Shown here in pieces: positions 56,092 to 64,000 of a stretch of 64,000 nt of DNA. The notes beneath the pieces are model-generated. The model worked only from the letters and a program-made list of their open reading frames with translations, was not told where the DNA came from and ran no database searches. The stretch's first letter is position 1, and each line of letters starts with the position of its first letter. A program made the position numbers and the translations under genes. The stretch is taken from positions 42,307,618 to 42,371,617 of the forward strand of contig OX453273.1 of the NCBI GenBank assembly GCA_949710005.1, read 5' to 3'. The DNA comes from Ricordea florida (taxonomy: Eukaryota; Cnidaria; Anthozoa; Corallimorpharia; Ricordeidae).

Positions 56092-59000
56092 CATGTTTTC
56101 TATTTCCTTTAGAAAATACCGCGACGAAAAAAAGAAAGGGAACTTGTTAGCTTTGATTATCAAAATGTAAATTCTCTTTGCTCGCGTCATCATTACGTCA
56201 ACAGCTCGTGCTAGTTCTGTGTTTCTATCGAGTTATAGAAACACAAATTCTAACCAATCAGCGCGCGTATTTTCTTAGGACTGTTTTCTAAAGTCTTTTA
56301 GTATAAATCTACTAGTGTTCTATCACAAATGCCGCGCTCTGATTGGCTACGCTACTCACTATCTATTCTGTGATAGATAGTGAGTAGCGTAATGGCGGCC
56401 GCTTCTTCACGTTTTCGAAGTGTCCGTGTAGAAGATTTAGGCAGTTTACTGGTCGAGGCTGTTCCAGAAAAGACAAAATTTTGAAGGACTAGTAGATTTA
56501 TACTAAAACAATTAGATTATTCGCTCTCGATTTCTATGCGTGATAGTTGACTCGGGCTGCGCCCTCGTCAACTATCGCGCGATAGAAATCTCGAGCTCAT
56601 AATCTAATTGTTTAATATTATAAAAGAAATGGTAAACGCAGCAGCCGTGCAACCATCGAGTGGAAGCACGCAAAAAGCTAGACATTACAACTCCGCTCCG
56701 GTTTAAATGTGTACCTCAAATTTTGAGGTTATTAAGCATTCATATATTCAAGCTATTGTTTAAACTCATTGCTTATTCATTCCGATGCATTTGCCGACTA
56801 GCCGGCATCCTTCCGAAGATCGTGAAGAGCGCAACCGCTTTGATGTAGGTGAGATGTATTTCTTTTGTTATCAGACTGAATAAAATCTCAACAGCTCGTG
56901 CTAGTTCTGTGTTTCTATCGAGTTATAGAAACACAAATTCTAACCAATCAGCGCGCGTATTTTCTTAGGACTGTTTTCTAAAGTCGTATATTATAAAAGA
57001 AATGGTAAACGCAGCAGCCGTGCAACCATCGAGTGGAAGCACGCAAAAAGCTAGACATTACAACTCCGCTCCGGTTTAAATGTGTACCTCAAATTTTGAG
57101 GTTATTAAGCATTCATATATTCAAGCTATTGTTTAAACTCATTGCTTATTCATTCCGATGCATTTGCCGACTAGCCGGCATCCTTCCGAAGATCGTGAAG
57201 AGCGCAACCGCTTTGATGTAGGTGAGATGTATTTCTTTTGTTATCAGACTGAATAAAATCTCCTGGGAATCTGATTTTACTTCTTATGCCTTTCAATGCG
57301 TGGATAATTAGTCTAAAATTGATCGACTTTAAAACCGCATACTTTTTAACAGCGAGTGGATGCGCGCAAAGCAAGCTCGCGTATAACCGGATGTAAATAT
57401 TTTCGATGCAACCAAAGCGAGCAATCATTTCAAAAGAAATATCACATAGAAATAAATCAGAGCTCTTTAATAACTGTACACTTTCCTCTTAGTTTTCTGA
57501 GACATTTTATTCAAGGAAGGAAATGAAAAGCGATTTTATTGTGCCGGGTTTTTGATACGAGTCACGACACATGCAAGCATAAACAAAACCAGGAAAGTGT
57601 TGAAACCCAACTTCGAAGTTGATAGCTGGTCTTTCTTTGGCATTTTTCTTTTGTTTCGTGCCTTAAATTTTACTCGTCTTTGCGTAAAATCTTTCTACAT
57701 CGATCGATCGGCCGCGCCGAACGTGATTTTTGCGTGACTATAGTGACATTCAGGCAAGTGACAATGAACAACACGACACGACACGGACGGAAAATAAACA
57801 AAAAACCGGCGCGTATACTCGTGTGTTTATAGCGTGGCGACTGTCGGAATTTCAACAAGTACGCGCACGCAAGGCTTAATTTGGCCGCTTAATTCGTGGC
57901 CAGAGATAGAGCTCCCCACGTTCACAAACACATAAATCAAGGTTTTAATTGCTTTGTTGTTCGGAAATAAAACTGATAAAATGATTTCTTTTATTCTGGG
58001 AGAACAGACTACTTCAAAGACGTTCAAGACAACACTTCAAAGGTTAGCGGGCCCGCCCGCCCGAGTTGTATACAAACCACTCACTCGGCTTGTACAGAGA
58101 AATGAATTCTCATTTATATCTCTTTTATATGCTTTTGGAACCTCTTCAATTAAACACTTGTAGCCAAAAGTAAAAGTTTAAAGTCATTAAAACGATCTAG
58201 GCATTCGATTCAACGCGCGCTGCGTTGAACAAAACGTGAGTCAGAAGATCATGGCTACGCATAATTAACTTCGCAAATCGGGCCCGCCGTTCGGCAATAA
58301 ACAAAACTAACCTCCCCTACGGCGATCAAAGTAACTCGTTCAAGATCTCTTTTTAAAGCTACCAACACGCTCTTTATTGGTAAAGACATATGAAAGCTCA
58401 AAATACATTGCGAAAAAAAAAAGAATCCACGAAATGTCTGCAGATTCTGGAGTTCATTTACAAGTTTAAGAACAAAAGGATACGTTCGCAACTCCGTTCA
58501 CTCAAGGTAGCTTAATTGCGCTATTGTTCCAGTCTTTTGAAGTCGCTTCCGCCTGTTTCCTGGTCTTCTTCCAAAATATGTCACCTTTTTCGAAACGAAT
58601 AAAACCGAAAGTGCCCGACACGTTTTCATCAACTGCCGAAGGTAATGCCCAAAGGAATAAACTGAGCCTTCAAGCAAAAAAATCCAGCAGTATCACCCAT
58701 TTCAGAAAGACACACTTAAACCGGCGTGAAGTTGTAATGAGATGCTCTTACGCTTGTTTCGTGCTTAGCAAGCTCCATAACGCGATGGTTGCACGCTGCA
58801 CGTTTACTATTTCTTCATTATGCTGCGAGAGTCAAATTTTCTATACATTTGTTCTCTTTAGGGAGGGTTACGCCAGTGTTCCCCAGGGACATCTCACATA
58901 CCTTGCCCCAGAACTGATGCGTACACTCACAAGAAGAGGCTTCCAGTTAACTCCTGAGGAGAGAAATAGTGAGTGGAGCAACATTTATGCATACAGGTAC

Positions 59001-62000
59001 GGACCAATACTGAAGAGATAGAAAGTCCAGAACACGTACAAGTGCGGTTCATATAGTATCTGTAAGGCATAACCTATAACGAGAAGACACGTTAGTATAG
59101 AGGTTAGCGTGTCGGGCTTCGGAGTAGGAGGTCTGGCGTTCGAGACCTGGTGATCTGATGGCACAGAGTTGTTTCCTTAGATAAGCACCTGAAGTTCATA
59201 GTGTCTCTGTTCACCTAGGTGTATCAATGGGTACCGGCAATATAATGCTGGGGGTAACCCTGCATTGGACTAGCATCCCATCCGGGGGGAGTGACAATAC
59301 TCCCAGTTGCTTCATGCTACTGAAAACAGGATGGGCTCGGGCTGGGTAGGTTTTAAGGCTCGTGTGCGCCTTTACCTTCCCATTTTACCTATGGCACAAC
59401 TAGGCACACTGTTGTCATGATTGCACAACATTGTGTTCTTCAAATAGCAGAAGCTGCAGTAAAAATCTCGACAAGGGCCTAGTTTGGTCTCCATTGTATG
59501 AACACCCGTTCTGTTGTAATCATGATCATCATTTTTATCGGGAGCGATATAAAGCAGCCTATTTTTATCATTATTTTAACATACTTCACTTATCGCTGTC
59601 TGAAGTCTATGAAACAAAATTTCCGGTATCTTTAAATCTCATTTGACCATGCCGCATCAGTTATCAATTATCTAAATTTAAGATACAGGTCTCACTAGAT
59701 AATGACCAATCAGGTTGAGTCTCGTGACCAGAGTGCTTCTGATTGGTTTGTAACCAAGCAGGACGCACCAGGAATTGATTGCGTTAAATGCAAAATTTCC
59801 CGAAACCCACCATCTTTTATTCTCGTAGCGCCGGCTAGTTCTGAAAAATTGATATCTCCAAACTTTAGAAATAAGCTCCATTTTTTGGAATTATAACCCA
59901 CTTCTATCCTTGCCCTCATCTACAGCCAAAGACAACAAAAGATTGTTTGATTGTAGTCTTCTAGTACTTAACAACAATTCTAGTTTGCAACTTTTGATTT
60001 ACATTAATGCAGAACGGCGTAGATACTATGCTATCAAGATTGCAAGTCCGTCCGTATGTAACAAGAGAACCTTTCGGCAAATGATCACAATCTATGGGAT
60101 ACTCTTCTTGATTTAATTAGCCTGCTTCCGATATCTATCGATTTCAATGTCTGTCCCGTGGCTTACATAGCAGGCATTCCAAATTCATTTCGTCTTTCCT
60201 TTCTTGTCTTCTCGTTTGCTTGCAGGCCACCCTAAAAATACATGCAATCCCAGACTGCCAATTTTTCAACAATTTGCAACAGCTTCTTAAAGTGTAAGCC
60301 TCCTTACATGCTTATTTTCATGGACAATTCTGTCCAAGGGAGAAAGGTGCAATGTGATTATCCCTATGTGAAGCGTCAACCCCAAAGCCAGATCACGATA
60401 TCTGTGAGTGGGTTCTTTAACGTCCCACTAAGTTATCATGAACAAGTTTTGTGAGACGGGACCTATGGTTTATCGTCCTATCAGAGAAGACTAGAAAGCC
60501 GCGACCTCCCGCACGGTACGGTCCGGTGCTCTACCAACTGAGCTAACCAGTCTACGGCTTGTGTGCGTTTTAAGTCAGAATCAAGTTTACACTGAGTACT
60601 TTGTAGTAATATTGATCTTATCTTTCCTCCTCAGCACTGTTTTGTATGAACTTTTCACTGGAAAATGGCCCTTTATACTGTTGCCTACACACTGTATAAT
60701 ATGGATGATTGGTAAAGGAAAACACCAGTGCCTTGCACACATCCAGTGTCCTGAACAACTCAGGGTATGCCAGCAATGTTTAAACACTTAACAATAATCA
60801 ACTTATTGTTAACGTTACTTATTTTCGCGGGAACCTGATTTCGCGGAAATGGAACGAGCACATTTCTTGGGACTTAGATTTTGCGATTTGCTCAAATAAT
60901 GCATTATATATAATTAAGGGAACTAAATTTCGAGAAAATTTTCTCAGAATTGGCACGAGTGATTTCAATTTCTCTAGCGATAGTTTCAATTAGGCTGAAC
61001 AAACGATATAACAGGAAAAATTATTCAACGAAGGAGAGCTTTGCAACGAAAGAGAGGTATACAATATCTAGAGTACGAAATGACGCTGTTGAATTGCGCC
61101 CTCGGTTTAAGCACGATGTCAGTATCTTCTGAAATGGATCTTCGTTAAAATTGATATAGCAAGGTATTAAAATTTGCATGGTTAATTTTCGCGAGAACTA
61201 TTTTTCGCCGGACTCCGAGATTTAACCATTTTTTATTCGCGAAAAATTAATTCTTAAATTTTAAATTTGTTACTTATTTTCGCGAGTAAACAACAAGCTA
61301 GATGAATCTGATTATAGTAACAAGAATTATTGGATTCTCTATTTCCGATTTTTCAGGCTCAACCGCTTCAGCATTTTTCAGGCAATCAATCCATAAAAGA
61401 ACGGTGGACATTACCGTCATTTTTAGGCTTCAGCGAATAACACAATACTTGATTGCCATCATTTTTCATATCATACCAACAATTGTCAACAATTTAACTG
61501 CAGAGCAATTTAGATCCTCAGAGATGGAAAATGAGAGAGAAATTAAACAGTTTGTTTTTACAGGGTCTAATAGAGGATTGCTGGAGCAGTGAGAAGACAT
61601 ATCGACCAAGCTTTTACAGTATTGCAGAGTTTTTACAGCATCAAAACGTAAGAAAAATACAGTGAATGTAAACAGTCAAGCGTTCGGCATGATTAAAACA
61701 TGAAATGGCCCAAAATGATCTAGAGGAGATATAAAATCGAAAATTTTCGACAGCTCCTCTGTTAAGAGCAAATTCGACCTGAAACGTTGAACAAGAGACA
61801 ACAGACAGAGTAAGCAAATTGTCACTTGAATTGATGCTGAACACTGTTGAACCTAAGTATCTTATGCACAAGGCTAAAAAATGTTAAATGATTTTTGTAA
61901 AGTTTAAAAAATCATTTACATTACACTGAAAAATCATTTAACATTTTTTAGCCTTGTAGATAAGATACTTTTTTATCAAGCGAACATTATGGATGACACG

Positions 62001-62813
62001 ACACTGTTGAACCTATTTTACTAAGGGACGGACCATTAGAAAAGTGATGGGGGAGAGGGGGGGGTGGGGAATTTTCAGCTTGCACGAATTTTTTTTTTCG
62101 CTCACTGCTTGTGCAGGAATTTTTTTTCAGGTGAACCCCTCTGCACGAATTTTTTTTTACTACGTGTGAAAAAGTCACAATTGGACCTGCCTTCTGCATG
62201 AATTTTTTTTTTACCTTCTTCTTTGCATGAATTTTTTTTGTTTTTTTTTTCCCACCCCCCCACCCCCCATCACTTTTCTAATGGTCCGTCCCTAACTTGT
62301 TGACCAATCGATTACAGTACCAACTCACTACAGGAGCCCATCACTACTCATATCCACTCATTAATAATTTTAATCTTTTACAGCTGAGTATGACACCATC
62401 TTCATGCAACATGAAAAATTTTGACATAGTTGAAAGTTTGATTCTCTGCTCAGTATTAAGGCAAATTTTGTGTGAAACCTGCAATTCCAATTTGTCAGGA
62501 CAAGGAGCATTATGCAACTTCGCGTGACTCCTTTTTTTATGGAAAATCATTGTTCTTTTACAAGGAGAAAGCTGCGCTTCTGTTAGATTTGTTACTCGTC
62601 GGAATGCTTGTGTTTCAAGAGCAGATCGAAGAGTTCTGAAGAGTCAGAGAAGTAATGTGTAAAATTGAACCTCCAAGTTGTGACATGACTAGCTTTGTTT
62701 TCGTTCTACAATCTCAGGTTCCCCCTGAAGTAAGACGGAAGAGGATCAGTCTCTCAGAGCCAGAAAAAATCAATTGCGTTGGTCGTAAGATGAATACACT
62801 GTCCATCAGGTAG
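47755..62813 (+). CDS. KSR-family C1 plus pseudokinase protein, catalytic motifs lost
   Basis: Fourteen exons: 47755-47774, 48147-48233, 48369-48442, 48621-49337, 50772-50826, 51586-51622, 52240-52325, 53706-53873, 54150-54246, 55140-55264, 58862-58996, 60635-60764, 61564-61647, 62718-62813; 1,911 nt, 636 residues. All junctions are GT-AG and in phase. Residues 5-55 form a C1 zinc domain (H5, C18, C21, C32, C35, H40, C43, C55). Residues 60-320 are Ser/Thr-rich. A kinase-like domain starts near 331 (REWNIPFSDLQFGE) and has the KSR signatures GRWHGE, RHENVVLFMGAC and GMSYLHAKGIV. The beta-3 lysine is His369, HRD is Leu-Pro-Ala (459-461), DFG is Ser-Gly-Tyr (478-480); APE (504-506), the helix-C Glu385 and Asn466 remain. 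KSR proteins scaffold RAF-MEK-ERK and allosterically activate RAF. The ATG at 47755 has an in-frame TAG 6 bp upstream, so the N-terminal CA1 domain appears absent. The last exon could instead be 62381-62527. Orthology to KSR1/2 versus a cnidarian paralogue is open. Confidence 0.85.
51849..51893. repeat. (TTA)n microsatellite
   Basis: About 14 TTA units in the intron between KSR-like exons 6 and 7. Confidence 0.9.
52400..52582. mobile_element. Palindromic MITE with TAA target duplication
   Basis: Ends GGGCGCGTTTCTTTGGTATG..ATCCGTATTTGGATTTGTGA and the exact complement ending GAAACGCACCC, arms about 60 bp, total 183 bp. TAA flanks both sides (52397-52399 and 52583-52585), as in PIF/Harbinger-type insertions. 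Almost no arm mismatches, so it is young. KSR-like intron 7, 74 bp after exon 7. Confidence 0.85.
53485..53610. repeat. Decayed inverted repeat rich in CTTAAG / GGCGACTT motifs
   Basis: GGTGCCCACCTAAAGGCC..GGGATCTTAAG is opposed by CTTAAGGGTCC..CAAAGTGGGCC, with TTTAGGCGATTTAAGGCGAC between. Probably a small MITE, about 100 bp before KSR-like exon 8. Confidence 0.4.
55268..55350 (+). mobile_element. tRNA-like SINE head (family S4)
   Basis: TTTAGCTCAGCTGATAAAGC (A box) and CACGGGTTCGATTCCTGTTC (B box) at tRNA-like spacing, four bases after the KSR-like exon 10 donor. An insertion in the anticodon region and no closing acceptor stem argue against a real tRNA gene. Confidence 0.55.
55372..55475. 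repeat. Dispersed repeat R2, partial copy
   Basis: GCCTGAAGACTAGCAGTAAG..CAGTCGAAACGTCGCGACC is the complement of the 42200-42240 block, followed by GTGACTCCGTCGTGAGACCA and ATATTATCATTGAAGTTACC, as at 42125-42350. Confidence 0.65.
55921..56108. mobile_element. Long-armed hairpin MITE (family M4)
   Basis: AAATAGAAAACATGT..CCGTGTTTCTATCGAGTTAT..AAAGTTTGGGAGAAC and its near-perfect complement, arms about 75 bp, total 188 bp. The arm motif GTGTTTCTATCGAGTTATAG also occurs in the flanks of the element at 5831 and at 56220 and 56910. Confidence 0.8.
56198..57262 (+). repeat. Tandem duplication with one occupied and one empty element site
   Basis: Copy 1 is 56198-56889 and copy 2 is 56888-57262. 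They are identical by eye over 56198-56295 / 56888-56985 and 56615-56889 / 56988-57262. The only difference is a 319-bp insert in copy 1 (56296-56614), replaced by GT in copy 2. The identical 62-codon frames at 56660 and 57033 are a by-product. Intron 10 of the KSR-like gene. Confidence 0.9.
56296..56614 (-). mobile_element. Composite foldback element A-B, inserted copy
   Basis: Begins TTTTAGTATAAATCTACTAG, has the B inner arms TTCTATCACAAATGCCGCGC and CGGCCGCTTCTTCACGTTTT, then CTAGTAGATTTATACTAAAA, then palindrome A ending CTCATAATCTAATTGTTTA. It is the reverse complement of the A-B order at 5831-6170, so A and B move together as one unit. Confidence 0.85.
57263..58861 (+). other. Remainder of KSR-like intron 10
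   Basis: No gene seen. The ORF 58524-59021 runs through intron into exon 11 and is not a separate gene. A GGCCCGCCCGCCCG stretch lies near 58045-58060. Confidence 0.6.
59079..59400 (+). mobile_element. SINE family S1, plus-strand copy
   Basis: The tRNA-like head CGTTAGTATAGAGGTTAGCG..GGCGTTCGAGACCTGG is followed by GTTGTTTCCTTAG, GTATCAATGGGTACCGGCAA, GGGGGTAACCCTGCATTGGA and CTAGCATCCCATCC. It matches the minus-strand copy at 16769-17040. KSR-like intron 11. Confidence 0.75.
60340..60556 (-). mobile_element. SINE family S2, copy with internal deletion
   Basis: On the minus strand TGGTTAGCTCAGTTGGTAGA..GCACCGG (A-box half of the head), then GCGGCTTTCTAGTCTTCTCT and GTCCCGTCTCACAAAAC. Compared with 23815-23884, the B-box half and the first part of the body are missing. 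About 80 bp before KSR-like exon 12. Confidence 0.65.
60805..61290. repeat. TTTTCGCG-rich repeat
   Basis: GTTACTTATTTTCGCGGGAA at the left and GTTACTTATTTTCGCGAGTA at the right, with TTCGCGGAAATG, TTTTCGCGAGAAC, TTATTCGCGAAAAATT inside. Probably one or two decayed MITEs in KSR-like intron 12. Confidence 0.5.
61860..61960. repeat. Inverted repeat
   Basis: CAAGGCTAAAAAATGTTAAA..TGATTTTT and the complement (CATTTAACATTTTTTAGCCTTG) about 40 bp apart; also GTATCTTAT / ATAAGATAC outside. A small hairpin MITE in KSR-like intron 13. Confidence 0.6.
62025..62292 (-). mobile_element. PIF/Harbinger-type MITE, copy 2
   Basis: Same ends as 15208-15508 (GGGACGGACCATTAGAAAAG and complement) with TAA flanks (62022-62024 and 62293-62295). 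The inside is the reverse complement of copy 1: TTGCACGAATTTTTTT, TGTGCAGGAATTTTTTT and similar units. 268 bp, KSR-like intron 13. Confidence 0.85.
62381..62527 (+). other. Possible alternative last exon of the KSR-like gene
   Basis: A good acceptor (TAATCTTTTACAG) opens a 48-codon frame in phase with exon 13 and ends at TGA 62525-62527. Its sequence does not resemble the KSR C-terminus, whereas 62718-62813 (VPPEVRRKRISLSEPEKI) does, so the latter is preferred. Confidence 0.25.
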
Positions 62814-63794
62814 AAAAACCATATTGACAGATACGATACGCTTCCAACTTGTCACCTGGAAAATACGAAAAATTGATTACAGTATTCCCCTTGTATTAGA
62901 CTGGTTGCACATTTTATTTTCTCCCAAAGAAAATACAGCCAATCAAGCATTAAAATTAGTTGATCTTCCACTCAACATTCCCACCATGCACTGCGACACA
63001 TGCTATTCCTAAAAAGCATTCTCAAAGTGCACTACAAAACGTCTTCAGTATGGTTTGAAATAGCTATGCAATGTCTTTTGTGGCACACCGTACGAAAATG
63101 AAATATAACAGGGAATTAGGTTTAATTCTTAAACAACAAATGCAAGTGTATAGAGGGCTGTATACATACACTGCTACAAAACTAAAATAAATGCACGTAA
63201 GAGCATAGCCAAGACTCAGTTTCGCAGCTTCCCTGGGCTAGTTCATCAGGGAAGTTTGTTTAATGGAGTACTCTGAGTCAATAAGCATTCTAGCTCCACT
63301 GAGGTGCTTATCAATGAAATAAATGCTGTTTAGAACGTGCGCTTAATTTATAAACGAATTTTTACTTTGCTATAGAGTAAATGCATTCTAACATATGAGA
63401 ATACCAGTTTAGATTGAAAAAGACAGTGATTTGTGATTTGTACGCGATATTTTTGACTCACATCAGGGTATTTTAATACGAAAAGTTTGGAATAATTTGT
63501 TTATTACAGGGTATAGAGTATAGTTTTGAGTAAAAATGTAGCAGAGGTTTATTGATTTTGTTTCTAATGGTTGACGAGTACACAAGACCATACTTCCCGG
63601 ACAATTGATTCACCTTGGGGTGGGGTGAGGCGGCAAAACCAACGCTGAATATTTGGGTATTTCCGAGTGAGGACTCATGAGAGTTGAAACGTGTAACGTG
63701 CGTTCACAGCTCGTTCAGATTCAATACTTCCCGAGTACCATATTTGGAAACTGCTCTCCCCAGTCTTTGAGTTTGTTGGAACTGTCTCGCTTCC
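62814..63794 (+). other. 3' flank of the KSR-like gene
   Basis: Probable 3'UTR followed by AT-rich spacer. No further gene or named repeat seen. Confidence 0.5.
63186..63191 (+). terminator. Candidate polyadenylation signal of the KSR-like gene
   Basis: AATAAA 373 bp after the stop; another lies at about 63318. No way to choose between them from sequence. Confidence 0.35.
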
Positions 63795-63867
63795 ATGGCG
63801 CGTCGTAAACAACTTGCATTTGCAATGACTACGTTTCCGCCATGTTTTGAGCAGAGGCGCGTATTTC
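63795..63867 (+). CDS. Possible first coding exon of a further gene (partial)
   Basis: ATGGCGCGTCGTAAACAACT starts a short frame that runs to a strong donor, TTTCCA|GTAAGTACG, about 130 bases before the window end. The 24 residues begin MARRKQLAFAMTTFPP and show no domain. The opposite-strand frame at 63704-63886 overlaps it. Not recognised; the call depends on the start and donor only. Confidence 0.2.
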
Positions 63868-64000
63868 CAGTAAGTACGTACGTCACACTACTGAAGCCAA
63901 TCTGATTGGTAAATTAGGTTTCTAGTGTTTGCCAAGTATGGTGCTTTGTATATTGAATGTAGACAAGCTGTGGTTAAAATTAAAAAAAAAAGACAGGCAG

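Noticed and set aside
56660..57221. Two identical 62-codon frames
   Set aside because: They are identical because the DNA is tandemly duplicated. No start context, domain or splice support.
58524..59021. 165-codon frame overlapping KSR-like exon 11
   Set aside because: Only the last part is exon; the rest is intron read-through and shows no domain.

Overview
The window is eukaryotic (animal) nuclear DNA. Genes are spread over many short exons with GT-AG introns, intergenic DNA is AT-rich, and mobile-element debris is dense. The gene content (LITAF-like, ankyrin array, PGGT1B, mitochondrial ATP synthase alpha, KSR-like) and the many small palindromic MITEs and tRNA-headed SINEs suggest a cnidarian, probably an anthozoan such as a stony coral. 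That assignment is inference; the window carries no diagnostic marker. Exons were assembled by hand from splice signals, reading phase and recognition of family motifs. No alignment or transcript data were available.

Layout. (1) 977-3884, minus: a complete two-exon LITAF-domain gene, 130 codons. (2) 7230-12847 (start possibly at 14753), minus: an ankyrin-repeat gene of about 1,450 residues, most of it in one 3.8-kb exon. (3) 15589-24099, plus: complete nine-exon PGGT1B, the beta subunit of protein geranylgeranyltransferase type I, 365 residues. (4) 29494-42676, plus: complete eleven-exon ATP5F1A, the alpha subunit of mitochondrial F1-ATPase, 552 residues including the targeting peptide. (5) 47755-62813, plus: a fourteen-exon KSR-family (kinase suppressor of Ras) gene, 636 residues, with a C1 zinc domain and a kinase-like domain whose lysine, HRD and DFG motifs are all lost. 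(6) A possible first exon of another plus-strand gene lies at the right edge. The genes do not form an operon or an obvious shared pathway. PGGT1B prenylates small GTPases and KSR scaffolds the Ras-MAPK cascade, but I see no sign that their proximity is functional.

The rest is introns and intergenic DNA full of non-autonomous elements. These include PIF/Harbinger-type MITEs with TAA target duplications (15208, 62025, 52400), a 150-bp MITE family in three or more copies (14421, 21248, 31418), a composite foldback element at two loci (5831 and 56296), at least four kinds of tRNA-headed SINE, a relic pogo-group transposase, mini- and microsatellites, and a ~145-bp degenerate tandem array just 3' of PGGT1B. 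The points most worth a second look are the fully dead KSR-like pseudokinase, the occupied/empty-site pair of the composite foldback element inside a tandem duplication (56198-57262), and a decayed second copy of PGGT1B exon 3 lying upstream of the gene (14143-14357).
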